The translations under genes and the position numbers were made by a program. From NCBI GenBank assembly GCA_035352635.1, contig DAOPYA010000036.1, positions 1 to 41,073 on the forward strand: a stretch of DNA of 41,073 nucleotides, given 5' to 3'. Source of the stretch: Rifleibacterium sp035352635 (GTDB taxonomy: Bacteria; Muiribacteriota; Ozemobacteria; Ozemobacterales; Ozemobacteraceae). The notes under the pieces were generated by a model that saw only the letters and a program-made list of their open reading frames with translations, searched no databases and was not told the origin of the DNA. This document shows positions 23,267-32,600 of this stretch, in pieces. How positions within the stretch are numbered: the first letter of the stretch is position 1; every line of letters starts with the position of its first letter.

Positions 23267-24181
23267 ATGAGTCAGACCAACAGCAGTTCTTCAGGTTGCA
23301 GCAGCAAGGGCAGTGCCTGCAGTAGTTGTTCAAGCGCTTCGTGCGGCGAACGTGTTACCGCAGACGAATCACCAAACCGCATCAAACACACCATTGTCGT
23401 AATGTCGGGCAAAGGCGGAGTCGGCAAAAGCACTGTGGCAGTTAATCTCGCCGTGTCACTCGCTTCTGAAGGTTACAAAACCGGTTTGCTCGATGTCGAT
23501 ATTCATGGGCCGAGCATTCCGACTATGCTTAAACTGCAGAATGTGCGTGCCCTGTCTGACGGAAAAATGCTGGTGCCAGCCGCAGTTGGCGACCTTAAGG
23601 TCATGTCGATAGGGCTTCTGCTCGATAAGTCTGACGATGCGGTAATCTGGCGTGGGCCGATGAAAGCAGGTGTCATAGGTCAGTTTTTCACCGAAGTCAA
23701 CTGGGGCGAACTCGATTACCTGGTAATCGATTCACCTCCGGGCACCGGTGATGAGCCGCTTTCGGTCTGTCAGCAGATTAAAGGCAGTTTCTCGGCTCTG
23801 ATTGTCACCACCCCCCAGGAAGTGGCAGCCGCCGACGTACGCAAGTCGATCAACTTTTGTAATCAGCTTGGTGTCGAAGTCGTAGGCGTGCTTGAAAATA
23901 TGAGCGGCTTTGTGTGCCCGAAATGCGAATGTGAAACCTACGTCTTCGGCAGTGGTGGCGGCGAAAAGACTGCCCGTGAATTTGGAGTGCGTTTTTTGGG
24001 CAGAATTCCGATAGATCCGGCAATTGGTGTTGCCTGCGACAACGGCTCACCCTTCGTATATACGCACTCAAAAACTCCGGTTGCCAAAGCATTTGCACAG
24101 GTTGTGACCCACATTCGCGAGGCCTATGACGGAAAAACACTTAGAACAGAAAAAGCAGCAGATACCACCAATGCCGGCTGA
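23267..24181 (+). CDS. mrp: Mrp/NBP35-family Fe-S cluster carrier ATPase
   Basis: A 304-residue P-loop NTPase that holds and passes on Fe-S clusters. The deviant Walker A is VVMSGKGGVGKSTVAVNLAV at ~44-63. LLDVDIHGPSIP, WRGPMKAGVIGQFF, DYLVIDSPPGTGDEPLS and LENMSGFVCPKCECETYVFG follow, the last with the CxxC that bridges a cluster between subunits. The N-terminus is unusual for a plain bacterial Mrp: a Ser/Cys-rich stretch with Cys at about 11, 18, 21 and 26 (GSACSSCSSASC), reminiscent of the four-cysteine N-terminal cluster site of NBP35. ATG 23267 has GGAG 5 nt upstream. It lies between peroxiredoxin and photolyase genes, an oxidative/UV stress setting. Confidence 0.9.
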   Translation: MSQTNSSSSGCSSKGSACSSCSSASCGERVTADESPNRIKHTIVVMSGKGGVGKSTVAVNLAVSLASEGYKTGLLDVDIHGPSIPTMLKLQNVRALSDGKMLVPAAVGDLKVMSIGLLLDKSDDAVIWRGPMKAGVIGQFFTEVNWGELDYLVIDSPPGTGDEPLSVCQQIKGSFSALIVTTPQEVAAADVRKSINFCNQLGVEVVGVLENMSGFVCPKCECETYVFGSGGGEKTAREFGVRFLGRIPIDPAIGVACDNGSPFVYTHSKTPVAKAFAQVVTHIREAYDGKTLRTEKAADTTNAG

Positions 24182-24305
24182 GAGCTCTATCGGCAGATTT
24201 CTTCCATGGGGTTGGTTGCAGCCAGTTCTGGCGATTCGTTTTTGTAGCGTTGCTGCTGAGTAAAATAGACTTAAAGAAGTTATAAAATTGCGGCCTGAGG
24301 TTTTT

Positions 24306-25721
24306 ATGAAGGCAGTTGTCTGGTTCAGGCGTGATCTCAGGGTTAATGACAACAGGGCTTTGTGTGCCGCTGCCGAACGGGCAGAGGCGTTGCATGCCGT
24401 CTATGTGCTTTCGCCGGGGCAATGGCAGAGGCATAACGAAGCGCCGGCAAAAACAGCTTTCTGGAAAGCCTGCCTGCACGAGCTTGAATTGCGCCTGGCC
24501 GAACTCGGCATCGGCCTGCATTTGCTGGTGGCTGACTATTACAGTGATGTTGCGGCGGCGATAGCTTCGTTTGCCCGGCAACAGCAATGTTCTGCTGTTT
24601 TTTTCAACCGGGAATACGAAGTCAATGAAATCAGGCGCGATGAGCTTGTCAACGCCGAGCTTACTCAGGCCGGCATAAGTTCTTTTTCTTTTGATGACCG
24701 GGTTCTGCTGCCTCCGGGAAGCTTGTTGACCGGTTCAGGCGGCTTTTATACAGTTTTTACGCCTTTCAAAAAATCCTGGCTGGGTCTTGCAGCAAAACAC
24801 GATCTGCAGCCCCTCGCGGTTATGGCAAAAAGATCGGCTGCTGTAAAGGTCGCGAACTCTGCAACCGAAAAATGGCAGTGCGAAACCGGTTGGCGCAGCG
24901 ACCTGTGGCCGGCCGGCGAGCAGGCCGCCCTCGATCGTCTGCGAAAGTTTTCCGGGCAGGCAATGGGGCGGTATCAGCTGCAACGAGACCTACCGGGAAT
25001 AAACGGCACCAGCCTTCTTTCGCCATACCTGGCAGCCGGTGTGTTGTCGCCAAGGCAATGCCTGAACGCGGCGATCGCGGCAGGTAAGGTTTTTCCGCAG
25101 ACCGGAACGGGCCACGAAGCCTGGATTTCTGAGCTTATCTGGCGTGATTTTTATGCGCATGTATTGGTCGGGTTTCCGAGGGTCAGCAGGTCGCAGCCCT
25201 TCAAGATGCAGACAGAAGCATTGAAATGGGTTTATGACCCGGGCCAGCTTGAAAAGTGGCAGACTGGCCAGACGGGCTTCCCGATTGTGGATGCGGCGAT
25301 GCGCCAGCTGAATCAGACGGGCTGGATGCACAATCGCCTGAGAATGGTGGCGGCAATGTTTTTGAGCAAATACCTGTTTATTGACTGGCGGGCGGGTGAA
25401 AAATATTTTATGCAAACCCTTCTGGATGGCGATCTGGCAGCCAACAACGGCGGCTGGCAATGGTCGGCTTCTACCGGCACCGATGCCGTGCCCTATTTTA
25501 GAATCTTTAACCCGTTCAGCCAGAGCCAGCGATTCGACCCTGACGGCAGCTTTATCCGCAAGTTCTGCCCAGAAATCGCGTCGCTGCCGGACGCAGCGCT
25601 GCATGACCCAAAAAAGCTGGCAGCTGCGTTGACAGCCCAGAAACTCTCATACCCGCCGATGATGATCGACCCGGGGTTTGCCCGAAACCGGGTAATGACA
25701 GCCTTCAAGGCATTGACCTGA
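24306..25721 (+). CDS. phrB: Deoxyribodipyrimidine photolyase, class I
   Basis: A 471-residue FAD enzyme that splits UV-induced cyclobutane pyrimidine dimers with blue light. The N-terminal antenna domain opens with KAVVWFRRDLRVNDNRAL and includes FFNREYEVNEIRRDELV. The C-terminal FAD/DNA domain includes ISELIWRDFYAHVLVGFP, GQTGFPIVDAAMRQLNQTGW and MHNRLRMVAAMFLSKYLFID. WRAGEKYFMQTLLDGDLAAN and NNGGWQWSASTGTD then supply the tryptophans and FAD contacts expected of CPD photolyases. The length is normal and no lesion is visible. ATG 24306 is preceded by TGAGG; an ATG six codons earlier is in frame but lacks an SD. It follows mrp by 124 nt and may be transcribed with it. Confidence 0.93.
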   Translation: MKAVVWFRRDLRVNDNRALCAAAERAEALHAVYVLSPGQWQRHNEAPAKTAFWKACLHELELRLAELGIGLHLLVADYYSDVAAAIASFARQQQCSAVFFNREYEVNEIRRDELVNAELTQAGISSFSFDDRVLLPPGSLLTGSGGFYTVFTPFKKSWLGLAAKHDLQPLAVMAKRSAAVKVANSATEKWQCETGWRSDLWPAGEQAALDRLRKFSGQAMGRYQLQRDLPGINGTSLLSPYLAAGVLSPRQCLNAAIAAGKVFPQTGTGHEAWISELIWRDFYAHVLVGFPRVSRSQPFKMQTEALKWVYDPGQLEKWQTGQTGFPIVDAAMRQLNQTGWMHNRLRMVAAMFLSKYLFIDWRAGEKYFMQTLLDGDLAANNGGWQWSASTGTDAVPYFRIFNPFSQSQRFDPDGSFIRKFCPEIASLPDAALHDPKKLAAALTAQKLSYPPMMIDPGFARNRVMTAFKALT

Positions 25722-25781
25722 TTTGCCGGCCGCTTCCTGGCCCAGCACAAAAACTTTGATCTGGCGCCCTGAACCATCGGC

Positions 25782-27674
25782 TCAGTCGATTACAACTGGC
25801 AGTATGACTTCGAAGCGGCTGCCCTGGCCAGGGGTGCTCTCAAGGCTGATTTTGCCGTTCAGGCCGATAACTAGCTTTTTCACGATGCTCAGGCCAAGGC
25901 CGATACCGCCGAACTTTCGTTTGGTTCCGAGGCTGACCTGATAAAAAGATTCGAAGATTTTTTGGTGAAGATCAGGGGCGATGCCAATACCCAGGTCGGT
26001 CACCACAATTTTCAGGTTTTCGGCTTCTTTTTTCAGTTCGAGGGTTACGCTGGTATTATTGCAGAATTTGAAGGCGTTGACGAGAAGATTGGCGATAATC
26101 TGTTCGACGGCCTGCTTGTTTGCCTCAATTTTAACTGAATCGTCTGGAATCAGTTCGGTGAATTCGCATTCGCTGTTTTTTTGATGGGTTGCGGTGATTG
26201 GTCTTATGAAGGTGAGAATTTCAGCCAGGGTGAAGATTTCTTTTTCGAATTTTAAACTGCCGCTTTCGAGTCTTGAGAATTCAAGCAGATCGTTCAGCAT
26301 CTTTTCGAGCAGGCCTGAATTTTTTTCGATTTCACCGGCGATGCCGGCAATTTTTTGAGATTCTATAAGCTTTTCAAGGGTTTTGTTTTTTAACAGGGCG
26401 CTGTAGCCCCTGATAACGGTCAGGGGCGTTTTAAGTTCATGACTGATCATTGCCAGAAATTCTGATTTGGCGCGACTTGCTTCTTCGGCGCGTTCTTTTG
26501 CGATCAGCAGTTCGTTCTCGGTTTTTTTTCTGAGGTGAATTTCTTGCTCGAGCTGGCCGATCTCTTCTTGTTTCAGCTGGGTTTCTTCGCGCGATTTCGA
26601 CAATTCGAGCAGCGTTGCTCTGATATTGTTTTCGAGGCGTTTATAAACAGCAAAACCCTCGTTTTCGCCAAAAATTTCAATCAAAGTTGTTACGGGTGGC
26701 AGCTTCTCTGATTCAGGGTTCATAAGAAACTCGATCGTTTTCTCGGTGCGGCGAAGCCCGAGCGCCACGATTACATAGCCCAGGGCGATCAGTATGTGCA
26801 CAGGGTTTCCGGGGATGCGTAGCAGTGGAACCGTCGGAAACAGGCCGGCATAAATGGCACAGCCGAAGCTGAAAATAACGGTGCCGGCAGCGATAAGGCG
26901 GGCCGAGTGCACAAGTCTGCCCTTTCCCGTTTGCCAGATAAAAAGACTTAAAGACGAGAGATAGCTGACTACAAGGGCGTAAAATATGCCGAAGAGAAAC
27001 TCTTTGATGTATGGAATATGGCCAATATCAACAATAGTGCCGGCTTCGAGGATACCGTGAAGAACCGCGTAGTTCATAGAGGTCGGGATAACTGCGTAAG
27101 TTACTGCCAGAGGCAGGAAATACAGGACAGGTTGCTTCGTTATTTTAACCTGGCAGACCTGCGCCAGAAAGTGCATGCCCGGGAAAGACAGGATCAGGGA
27201 AAACACGAAAATCAGGTTGGTCAGCATGTTCTGCTTGAATGGCCCGATTTCGCCGGCCCAGATGGCAAAGTCGATGGAATTGCCGACCGCGGCACCGGTA
27301 AAAGCCACTGCCCAGAAAAACATATAATCGCGGGCGACACTTTTGTGGTTGAGAACCGCCCAGCTGAAGAAGCACTGACCGGCGGCATAGATATTGCACA
27401 CAACGAAAACCGTGTAAAGAACCTTGCCGTGCAGAAAAGTGCCATACTCGATGTCTGCGAGCCAGCAGCCAAGGTAGGTCAACGCGAACGCAGCTATTAC
27501 CAGGCCAATAGCGGCAATTTCCTGAAAAAAGCAGCGTTTGAAAAAATCATGATAGCGCACGACCTGCTGGCGGGCCTCTACGGGCGCGTTAAAATATTCA
27601 AGAAAACCGGTTTGATCGTTCAACGCGACCTCGTTCTGCTCAAGAACCCTCTCAAGAACCCTCTCAATAACCAT
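25782..27674 (-). CDS. Membrane-bound sensor histidine kinase
   Basis: A 630-residue sensor kinase. After ~50 cytoplasmic residues come about eight hydrophobic segments (residues ~50-310) forming an integral membrane sensor that I cannot assign to a named MASE/7TM family. A coiled-coil linker (~345-395) leads to HisKA with the phospho-accepting His in AMISHELKTPLTVIRGYS (~409). HATPase_c follows, with N box NLLVNAFKF, G1 DLGIGIAP, an F box and G2 GGIGLGLSIVKKL. No receiver domain and no adjacent response regulator gene exist, so it is an orphan kinase. The first codons are made of a 12-bp repeat (27639-27672), encoding the VLERVLE periodicity. The start RBS is weak. Confidence 0.9.
   Translation of the reverse strand: MVIERVLERVLEQNEVALNDQTGFLEYFNAPVEARQQVVRYHDFFKRCFFQEIAAIGLVIAAFALTYLGCWLADIEYGTFLHGKVLYTVFVVCNIYAAGQCFFSWAVLNHKSVARDYMFFWAVAFTGAAVGNSIDFAIWAGEIGPFKQNMLTNLIFVFSLILSFPGMHFLAQVCQVKITKQPVLYFLPLAVTYAVIPTSMNYAVLHGILEAGTIVDIGHIPYIKEFLFGIFYALVVSYLSSLSLFIWQTGKGRLVHSARLIAAGTVIFSFGCAIYAGLFPTVPLLRIPGNPVHILIALGYVIVALGLRRTEKTIEFLMNPESEKLPPVTTLIEIFGENEGFAVYKRLENNIRATLLELSKSREETQLKQEEIGQLEQEIHLRKKTENELLIAKERAEEASRAKSEFLAMISHELKTPLTVIRGYSALLKNKTLEKLIESQKIAGIAGEIEKNSGLLEKMLNDLLEFSRLESGSLKFEKEIFTLAEILTFIRPITATHQKNSECEFTELIPDDSVKIEANKQAVEQIIANLLVNAFKFCNNTSVTLELKKEAENLKIVVTDLGIGIAPDLHQKIFESFYQVSLGTKRKFGGIGLGLSIVKKLVIGLNGKISLESTPGQGSRFEVILPVVID
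27639..27672 (-). repeat. 12-bp tandem repeat at the 5' end of the histidine kinase gene
   Basis: CTCAAGAACCCT is present at 27639-27650 and 27651-27662, followed by a partial degenerate copy CTCAATAACC at 27663-27672. The unit is four codons, so gain or loss of units would keep the frame and change only the N-terminal helix. Confidence 0.7.
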
Positions 27675-27892
27675 TGGTCACCGCTCTTATAAAATCGAAT
27701 CTGTTGACCCATTCTACCAAAAATCTGATGCAATCCAATTTTTTTTTTAAGGCACGGCAAAACGATGCCTGGCAAGCGCAATAAAACGCATCAATGATGT
27801 CATTCCCGGTTCAGAGTCGGTATACATTAATTATTGAATCGTGCATAAATAAACTTGAACCTGTATTTCGGCCTATTCAAATTTTCTGCCGC

Positions 27893-27912
27893 CGATTAAC
27901 ACGGATGGACAC
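27893..27912. repeat. Dispersed intergenic repeat, copy 2
   Basis: GATTAACACGGATGGACACT matches the units of the tract at 22855-22925. It lies between the histidine kinase and yqaA genes. Confidence 0.45.
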
Positions 27913-28055
27913 TGGTGTAATCTACAAAATCCGCTTTAATTCTGCAGTTGTCAATAAATGCCTTTGCTCTTTGAATGACGAAGCTTGTTGACGCTAAACC
28001 CGATTTGGGCTAATCTGCAATTCACACTCAACAAACTCGCCATAGAAACGGTTGT

Positions 28056-28214
28056 ATGCAAAGTCTTAAAAAAATGCTGTGCTTGTCGTCACCGAGCCAG
28101 GCCAGCCTGAGAAAACGATTCTTCTGCGAAAACCGGCAACAGGGGTTGATGGTACGTCAGGTTAGAATACCCCGACATGGCCCGAAATTCGAACTTTTTA
28201 TGCTGCTGGAATAA
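28056..28214 (+). CDS. Possible small ORF leading into yqaA
   Basis: A 52-codon open frame (MQSLKKMLCLSSPSQASL at the start, GPKFELFMLLE at the end). It ends in TAA immediately followed by the yqaA ATG, which lacks its own strong SD. It lies downstream of the TTGACG/TAATCT promoter. No RBS is visible and the sequence matches no family I know. It may be a translated leader that couples to yqaA, or chance. Confidence 0.2.
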   Translation: MQSLKKMLCLSSPSQASLRKRFFCENRQQGLMVRQVRIPRHGPKFELFMLLE

Positions 28215-28652
28215 ATGGAATATTTTGCCGGGTTTGGCCATATCGGGCTATTTATCGCTGCTTTTCTGGCGGCGACGGTTTTGCCATTAAGCTCAGAAAT
28301 TGTTTTGAGTGCCCTGCTGCTGAATGGTCTGTCGCCGGTAACGCTGGTATTAACTGCCACGGCCGGCAACGTGCTGGGTTCGCTGACCAACTATGGCCTG
28401 GGTTTCTGGGCCAACCGGGTAGTAATCAAGAAATGGTCAGGCATGTCAGAAGATGATTTTGCCCGGGCCGAGCAGCGCTTCGTTAAGTATGGCATCATCT
28501 CGCTGTTTTTTGCGTGGGTTCCGGTAATCGGCGACCCCTTAACCGTAATGGCCGGCGTTTTGCGGGTTCGTTTGCACTGGTTTCTGATTCTGGTCACCGC
28601 CGGCAAGTTTCTGCGCTACGTCGTGATCAGCCATCTGGCCCTGAAAGTATGA
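28215..28652 (+). CDS. yqaA: YqaA-family (DedA-like) inner-membrane protein
   Basis: A 145-residue membrane protein of the YqaA branch of the DedA/SNARE-associated superfamily. It has four hydrophobic segments. Family landmarks include FIAAFLAATVLPLSSEIVLS near the N-terminus, GNVLGSLTNYGLGFWANR (~60-77), the RFVKYG helix and FFAWVPVIGDPLTVMAGVLR (~100-120), which carries the conserved Pro/Gly/Asp re-entrant motif. DedA relatives act in membrane lipid or ion homeostasis (for example undecaprenyl-phosphate recycling); the YqaA role is unproven. The length equals the E. coli protein (about 142). There is no good SD before ATG 28215. Confidence 0.85.
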   Translation: MEYFAGFGHIGLFIAAFLAATVLPLSSEIVLSALLLNGLSPVTLVLTATAGNVLGSLTNYGLGFWANRVVIKKWSGMSEDDFARAEQRFVKYGIISLFFAWVPVIGDPLTVMAGVLRVRLHWFLILVTAGKFLRYVVISHLALKV

Positions 28653-28705
28653 GTGCAGACTATTAGAATTAAAGCGATTTTGCGGTCTGGTGTTTAATAA
28701 GGATC

Positions 28706-28750
28706 TTGCTTAATCCTGAGTTCTGTAATATATATTAAATAGTATATATT
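28706..28750 (+). promoter_or_regulatory. vapBC promoter with 8-bp operator dyad
   Basis: TTGCTT (28706-28711), 17 nt, TATATA (28729-28734) form a promoter. The perfect dyad AATATATA (28727-28734) / TATATATT (28743-28750), 8-nt spacer, overlaps the -10 and start site. This is the expected place for VapBC autorepression. RBS AGGAG is at 28754-28758. Confidence 0.5.
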
Positions 28751-28764
28751 TTTAGGAGTTGAAT

Positions 28765-28998
28765 ATGAAAACCGCCAAAATTTTTATAAATGGGCAAAGT
28801 CAAGCTGTGCGCCTGCCAAAGGAATTTCGGTTCAGCGGCAAGGAAGTTTTTATAAAAAAAATCGGCAATGCGATTATGCTGCTGCCCAAGGATGACTGGT
28901 GGGGCCCAATGGATAGAAACATCGGCAAGTTCACTGATGATTTCATGTCTGAGCGCGATCAGGGAGTCGTTGAAACCCGCGAGGAACTTTTCAGCTGA
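28765..28998 (+). CDS. vapB: VapB-type (AbrB fold) antitoxin
   Basis: A 77-residue antitoxin. The N-terminal VagC/AbrB-like DNA-binding domain reads TAKIFINGQSQAVRLPKEFR, then FSGKEVFIKKIGNAIMLLPK. The C-terminal part (DDFMSERDQGVVETREELFS) would wrap the toxin. ATG 28765 follows AGGAG; an upstream TTG is less likely. Its stop TGA overlaps the vapC ATG (TGATG), so the two are coupled. It marks the left edge of the accessory island. Confidence 0.85.
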   Translation: MKTAKIFINGQSQAVRLPKEFRFSGKEVFIKKIGNAIMLLPKDDWWGPMDRNIGKFTDDFMSERDQGVVETREELFS

Positions 28999-29414
28999 TG
29001 AAATATCTCCTTGATACCAATATTTTCATTTATTTATGCAAGGGAACGTTTCCGGCGATAGCTGAACATGTTAGAACTTATGGCCCTGGCGATGTTGTCA
29101 TTTCGTCAATAACCCTTGCTGAGCTGGAGTTCGGCATTGCAAAAAGCACAAAACCCGAAAAGAATCGAAAGCATTTTCAAGAATTTCTGCTTCCGTTTGA
29201 AATTTTGCCTTTTGACGCAGGTGCCGCAGTTGAGTATGGAACAGTCCGGCATTATCTTGAAAAAGCCGGCTCGCCGATTGGGCCGCTCGACACTCTTATT
29301 GCCGCGCATGCTCTGGCCGCCGGAGTTTGTCTGGTAACAAACAACGAGAAGGAATTCAGCCGTGTTCCGGGGTTGAAAATCGAGAACTGGTGCCACAAAC
29401 TTAAGCGCCCATGA
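28998..29414 (+). CDS. vapC: VapC-type PIN-domain ribonuclease toxin
   Basis: A 138-residue PIN-domain toxin, an Mg2+-dependent RNase that cleaves tRNA or rRNA. Metal ligands are visible: Asp6 in LLDTNIFIY, Glu42 in TLAELEFG and Asp98 in PLDTLIAAHA. The fourth position reads TNNEKEF, with Glu119 where Asp is usual, a tolerated change. The protein is complete. The start overlaps the vapB stop by one base. Neutralised by VapB, the complex would repress from the AT-rich dyad upstream. Confidence 0.9.
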   Translation: MKYLLDTNIFIYLCKGTFPAIAEHVRTYGPGDVVISSITLAELEFGIAKSTKPEKNRKHFQEFLLPFEILPFDAGAAVEYGTVRHYLEKAGSPIGPLDTLIAAHALAAGVCLVTNNEKEFSRVPGLKIENWCHKLKRP

Positions 29415-29625
29415 GGCATTTTTCTGGTTCAATATTCACCCTGAACACCAACGGTGATAATGGAACTGCCTGTCACCCCAAAAAGCCTGCCGAATTTGGA
29501 AAAGATCAGTGGGCCATATAGGTGCTCGGCAAACGACTCGCACCAAGAATAAAAAAACCTCATAACCGCCCAAATCGTTAGTAATAAAAGAATACTTTGT
29601 TTATTGAATTCTGAGGGATACGAAC

Positions 29626-29654
29626 TTGACAATTTCTTTAATAAAGCTTAATTC
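29626..29654 (+). promoter_or_regulatory. Promoter of the helicase-HNH module
   Basis: Consensus TTGACA (29626-29631), 17 nt, TAATTC (29649-29654), leaving a ~25-nt leader to the ATG at 29684. The module therefore appears to have its own strong promoter independent of vapBC. Confidence 0.55.
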
Positions 29655-29683
29655 AGTGATTAAAGATAATAATTCGGGGCCAA

Positions 29684-32600
29684 ATGATGAAAAATCTACC
29701 AGCAGGACTCTATGATCTGCTTTACACTGCTGACTTAAAAGAACGTCTTGAGATTGCAGGTCTTCTAGATAAAGCCATTTGGTCTAAGGTAGACGTTGAA
29801 GAGCTTAAAAGGCTTTTGGCCGTGCCTCTTGCCAGAGAAATCGCATCCTACATTGGTCAGATTTTGAGTTCTTGCCCAGATGAAGGCCTTGTCGAGACAA
29901 TTTCAGAAAATTTGTTGCGCCATGACGCAATTATCTCAATAATTGAAGCATTGCGCCCGGTTGCAATGTCAGTTTTGAGGCAAATTAAAACAGCCGACCA
30001 CTGTCATATTGACACCAGGCCAGACATCCCGCTTTCAATATCGGCACTTTTAACTGGTTCTTCCCGCACCCCATCCCTGAAATCACAACTGACGAAAGAA
30101 CTTTCCTGCTGCGACCGGTCTGATTGGTTGGTTTCATTTATTAAGTTGTCTGGAATTATGCCCTTGATGCCAGCTTTGCAGGAATTTACCAGCACACCAA
30201 CTCCTGATGGTAAGCCCCGGTTAAGAATTGCTACAACTTCATATCTTGGGGCTACGGATTTTAAGGCCGTAAAGCTTCTTGTCGAACTTCCGAACACAGA
30301 AGTCAGGGTTTCATATGACACGAAGCGAACTCGTCTGCACGCAAAATCTTATATTTTTCACCGCGAAACTGGCTTTGGTTCTGCATACATTGGTTCAGCC
30401 AATATTTCCAAGGCTGCTCTTGATGATGGCTTGGAATGGACTGCCAAAATCAGTCAGTATGAAACAGCCCATTTATGGCAACATGCTTTAGCGGCATTTG
30501 AAACACACTGGGAGGACACATCTGAGTTTACCCTTCTAGCCAAAGAAAACCTGAAAGAATTCGAAAGCGCCCTGATTCATGAAAGGGGTAGTGATACTGA
30601 AAATATTGAAACCCACTTTTTTGATCTGAGACCTTTTGGCTTTCAGCAGGCGATTCTTGAAGATCTTGCTACCGAAAGGGAAGCCGGCCGGAAAAAGCAT
30701 TTAATTATTGCAGCTACTGGAACGGGTAAGACCATGGTAGCTGCTTTTGATTACCGAAATTTTTGTGCCGCGCATGGTGGTTTACCCAATTTGTTGTTTG
30801 TTGCTCATCGAGAGGAAATTCTTACTCAAGCAAGGTCGGCCTTCCGGCAGGTATTGAAAAATGGCAGTTTTGGTGAGTTATTGGTAGGCAATTCCAGGCC
30901 AGAAGAATGGCGGCATGTGTTTTGCTCGGTGCAGAGCTGGAACAGCAGAGACTTAACCAGTTTCAAACCAGAGCATTTTGCCTATGTTGTTTTAGATGAA
31001 GCACATCACGCAGCTGCAAGTTCGTATCAAAAATTGATTTCGCATGTAAAGCCCGCCTCTTTGCTCGGCTTGACTGCGACTCCAGAGCGCAGTGACGGGC
31101 AAGATATCAGAACCGATTTTGATGGCTCTTTCACACATGAAATCAGGTTGCCAGAAGCAATTGAACGTGCCCTGCTTGCTCCTTTTCACTACTACGGGGT
31201 GCCCGATCTTGAGGGCATAGATTTTTCGCTCATTGAATGGAAGCGGGGGGCTTATGATGTCGGGCAATTAGCATCTCAGATTGAGAATAATAACTCTCGT
31301 GCTGAATGGGTTCTGGGTCAGGTTGATCGCTATTTACCTGATTTACAAAGCGTGTGCGGTCTCGGCTTTTGTGTAAGTGTCAGACATGCCTGTTTTATGG
31401 CTGAATTTTGCACTCAGAGAGGTTTACCATCGTTGGCCCTAACGGCCTCAAGTTCCGATGAAGAAAGGTTGAATGCCAGGCAAAGACTAGATAATCGTGA
31501 ACTTCGTTTCATTTTCACGGTTGATCTTTACAATGAGGGCATTGATATTCCACGGGTCGATGTAGTGCTGTTTTTGCGACCAACTGAGAGCTTGACGGTT
31601 TTCCTGCAACAGCTTGGAAGAGGTTTGCGCCTTCATGCTGAGAAGTCTCATTTGACTGTGCTTGATTTTATTGCTCCCCAAAATCGTAATTTCAGATTTG
31701 CAAGGCGCTTTCGGGCATTAACCTCTAGGCCGGAATTACCCATTGACCGGCAGATTGATAATGGCATGCCTTTTATCCCGGCCGGTTGCCATTTTTTCCT
31801 CGAGAAACAGGCAAAGGAGCACGTTCTAAACAATATAAAAGCTGCAATTTCCGGTTTGCGCGGTCAGAGACTTGTAGCTGAATTGGCTTACTTGCGAGAG
31901 CACATCGGTAATATGTCTTTGTCGAAGCTTATGGAGGAACTTGGTCTGGAAGAACCACAAGATTTATACTCCAAAACTGGCTGTTTGCCGCATCAGCTTA
32001 TTAAAAAGGTTGTTGGGCAGGAAGTTAATGAAGAGGAAATGGAGTGGGGGCAGCGACTCTCAAAAGGTTTTCAGAGGTTGTCACTACTTGAGGACTGTTA
32101 CTTGTTCGAAGAACTTGTTGAAAACATCAATAAGCCCACACAAAGGTCTGTTCCTTTGGAAATGCTTCATTCTGTTCTCTGGGGTAAAAATAGGCCGGAA
32201 GGTGGTAATTTAGAAAATTTACATAACTTTATCGCCAGCCGGCCGGGTTTTGCAAAAGACCTTCGCGAGCTTTTGTCTTGGTTATTGCAGCATCGTTCGC
32301 CTGTTTCCAGGCAAAGATTTTCGCAAACCGGCATTCTGAATCTTCATGCCAGATATACACGTGAACAGATATTGCTTGCTCTTGGCCAGGGAACTTTTGA
32401 AAAGCCAAAAAGCAGTCGTGAGGGTGTTTTACATGTTGAAGATCGTAAAATTGATCTTTTTTTTGCTGATATTAACAAAACTGAAGCTGACTATTCACCA
32501 ACAACCATGTATGAGGATTATGCTATTACCGAAAATCTTTTTCATTGGCAAAGCCAGTCACAAATAAGCGAAAATTCTCCGACCGGCCAACGCTATATCA

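Larger units (their letters stand above)
27675..28214 (+). other. Intergenic region upstream of yqaA
   Basis: These 540 bases hold the second copy of the dispersed repeat (27893-27912) and a good sigma70 promoter pointing right: TTGACG (27988-27993), 17 nt, TAATCT (28011-28016). From 28056 to the TAA at 28212-28214 there is a 52-codon open frame that ends directly against the yqaA ATG; see the separate entry. A CAATTTTTTTTTAAGG tract is at 27735-27750. Confidence 0.45.

Noticed and set aside
29429..29632. A 67-codon minus-strand frame between vapC and the helicase
   Set aside because: It has a hydrophobic stretch and ends VQGEY, but has no SD, no recognisable family and runs across the helicase promoter. 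Could be a remnant, not supported enough to list.
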